Source: Oceanospirillaceae bacterium (GTDB taxonomy: Bacteria; Pseudomonadota; Gammaproteobacteria; Pseudomonadales; Balneatricaceae). From it: 6,589 nt of DNA. The translations under genes and the position numbers were made by a program. Every line of letters begins with the position of its first letter. The first letter of the stretch is position 1. The stretch spans positions 1 through 6,589 of the forward strand of contig JAGSHA010000183.1 in the NCBI GenBank assembly GCA_023954795.1. Reading direction: 5' to 3'. Shown here one piece after another: positions 6,518 to 6,589 of the stretch. Below the pieces are notes generated by a model, which worked only from the letters and a program-made list of their open reading frames with translations, searched no databases and had not been told where the DNA came from.

Positions 6518-6546
6518 TTGATTTACACCGTAAATTAGCGGATCAT
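6518..6546 (+). promoter_or_regulatory. Possible weak second promoter within the leader
   Basis: TTGATT (6518-6523) and GATCAT (6541-6546) are 17 bp apart, each matching four of six consensus bases. The upstream context (GAAATAACCCC) and downstream GGTCGAG loosely recall tandem rrn promoters. It could be a degenerate or weak P2; it could equally be chance. Confidence 0.22.
6521..6535. repeat. Perfect 6-3-6 dyad in the leader
   Basis: ATTTAC and GTAAAT are exact reverse complements separated by ACC. The dyad lies between the possible -35 and -10 of the weak second promoter. It is the size of a dimeric-protein operator half-site pair; no regulator is recognised from it. Confidence 0.4.
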
Positions 6547-6573
6547 TCCAGCAGGTCGAGTCACCGGCAAGTC

Positions 6574-6589
6574 TTCAAAAACTTTTGAA
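6574..6589. repeat. Perfect 7-2-7 dyad at the window end
   Basis: TTCAAAA (6574-6580) and TTTTGAA (6583-6589) are exact reverse complements around AC, and the window ends on the last base of the dyad. TTCAAAA also occurs at 6388-6394, 27 bases upstream of the -35 hexamer at 6421. This may be the upstream region of a further tandem rrn promoter lying beyond the window. Confidence 0.5.

Larger units (their letters stand above)
6455..6589 (+). other. Probable 5' leader of a rRNA operon, no gene in the window
   Basis: This stretch has no plausible coding sequence and lies just downstream of the rRNA-type promoter. Its start (CTTGAGACAACAG) is similar to leader bases found after Pseudomonas rRNA promoters. 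Its end (TCTTCAAAAACTTTTGAA) resembles the spacer that precedes a second tandem rrn promoter in such operons. No boxA antiterminator and no 16S start is visible before the window ends. The call rests on context and resemblance recalled from memory. Confidence 0.5.

Noticed and set aside
6402..6589. A tRNA or the 16S rRNA start within the final bases
   Set aside because: No cloverleaf-compatible arms, boxA, or recognisable 16S 5' sequence is present; only promoter and leader-like sequence is seen.
1..6589. A novel mobile, defence or biosynthetic system
   Set aside because: Every substantial coding region matches a well-known core gene, spacing is tight, all genes share a strand, and no terminal inverted repeats, integrase or CRISPR-like repeats are visible.

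Overview
The window is a compact, all-plus-strand block of housekeeping genes from a gammaproteobacterium. The order is rodZ (5'-truncated), hisS, yfgM, bamB, der, murI, followed by what looks like the promoter and leader of a ribosomal RNA operon cut off by the window end. Base composition is moderate (about half G+C by eye). The rodZ/hisS/yfgM/bamB/der order is the classic gammaproteobacterial cluster. The promoter after murI resembles those of Pseudomonas-type rRNA operons (TTGACT, 16 bp, TAGAAT, GC-rich discriminator). I lean towards an Oceanospirillales- or Pseudomonadales-like marine organism, but that placement is inference with low confidence.

Layout: bases 3-899 hold the rest of RodZ (end of the helix-turn-helix, membrane helix, periplasmic linker, C-terminal domain). 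After a 30-base gap, hisS runs from a TTG start at 930 to 2195. yfgM starts at a GTG at 2222, and its stop codon directly abuts the bamB ATG at 2882. bamB ends at 4033. A strong rho-independent terminator follows (4054-4096), then a small hairpin covering the der ribosome binding site. der occupies 4122-5555 and murI 5559-6401. The last 188 bases have no gene. They carry an A/T-rich upstream region, a strong sigma70-type promoter at 6421-6448, a probable rRNA leader, and two perfect dyads.

Functional themes: the cluster links envelope growth (RodZ for cell shape, BamB for outer-membrane protein assembly, YfgM for periplasmic chaperoning at the Sec translocon, MurI for D-glutamate supply to peptidoglycan) with translation (HisS, the ribosome-assembly GTPase Der, and the likely rrn operon).

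There is no sign of a mobile element, CRISPR array, toxin-antitoxin or defence module, or novel enzyme system. The points worth a second look concern arrangement and regulation. ispG is absent from its usual slot between rodZ and hisS. A terminator precedes der with hardly any room for a new promoter. A hairpin sits over the der Shine-Dalgarno sequence. murI sits directly against a probable rrn promoter, an adjacency also known in E. coli (murI-rrnB), but here murI is joined to der.
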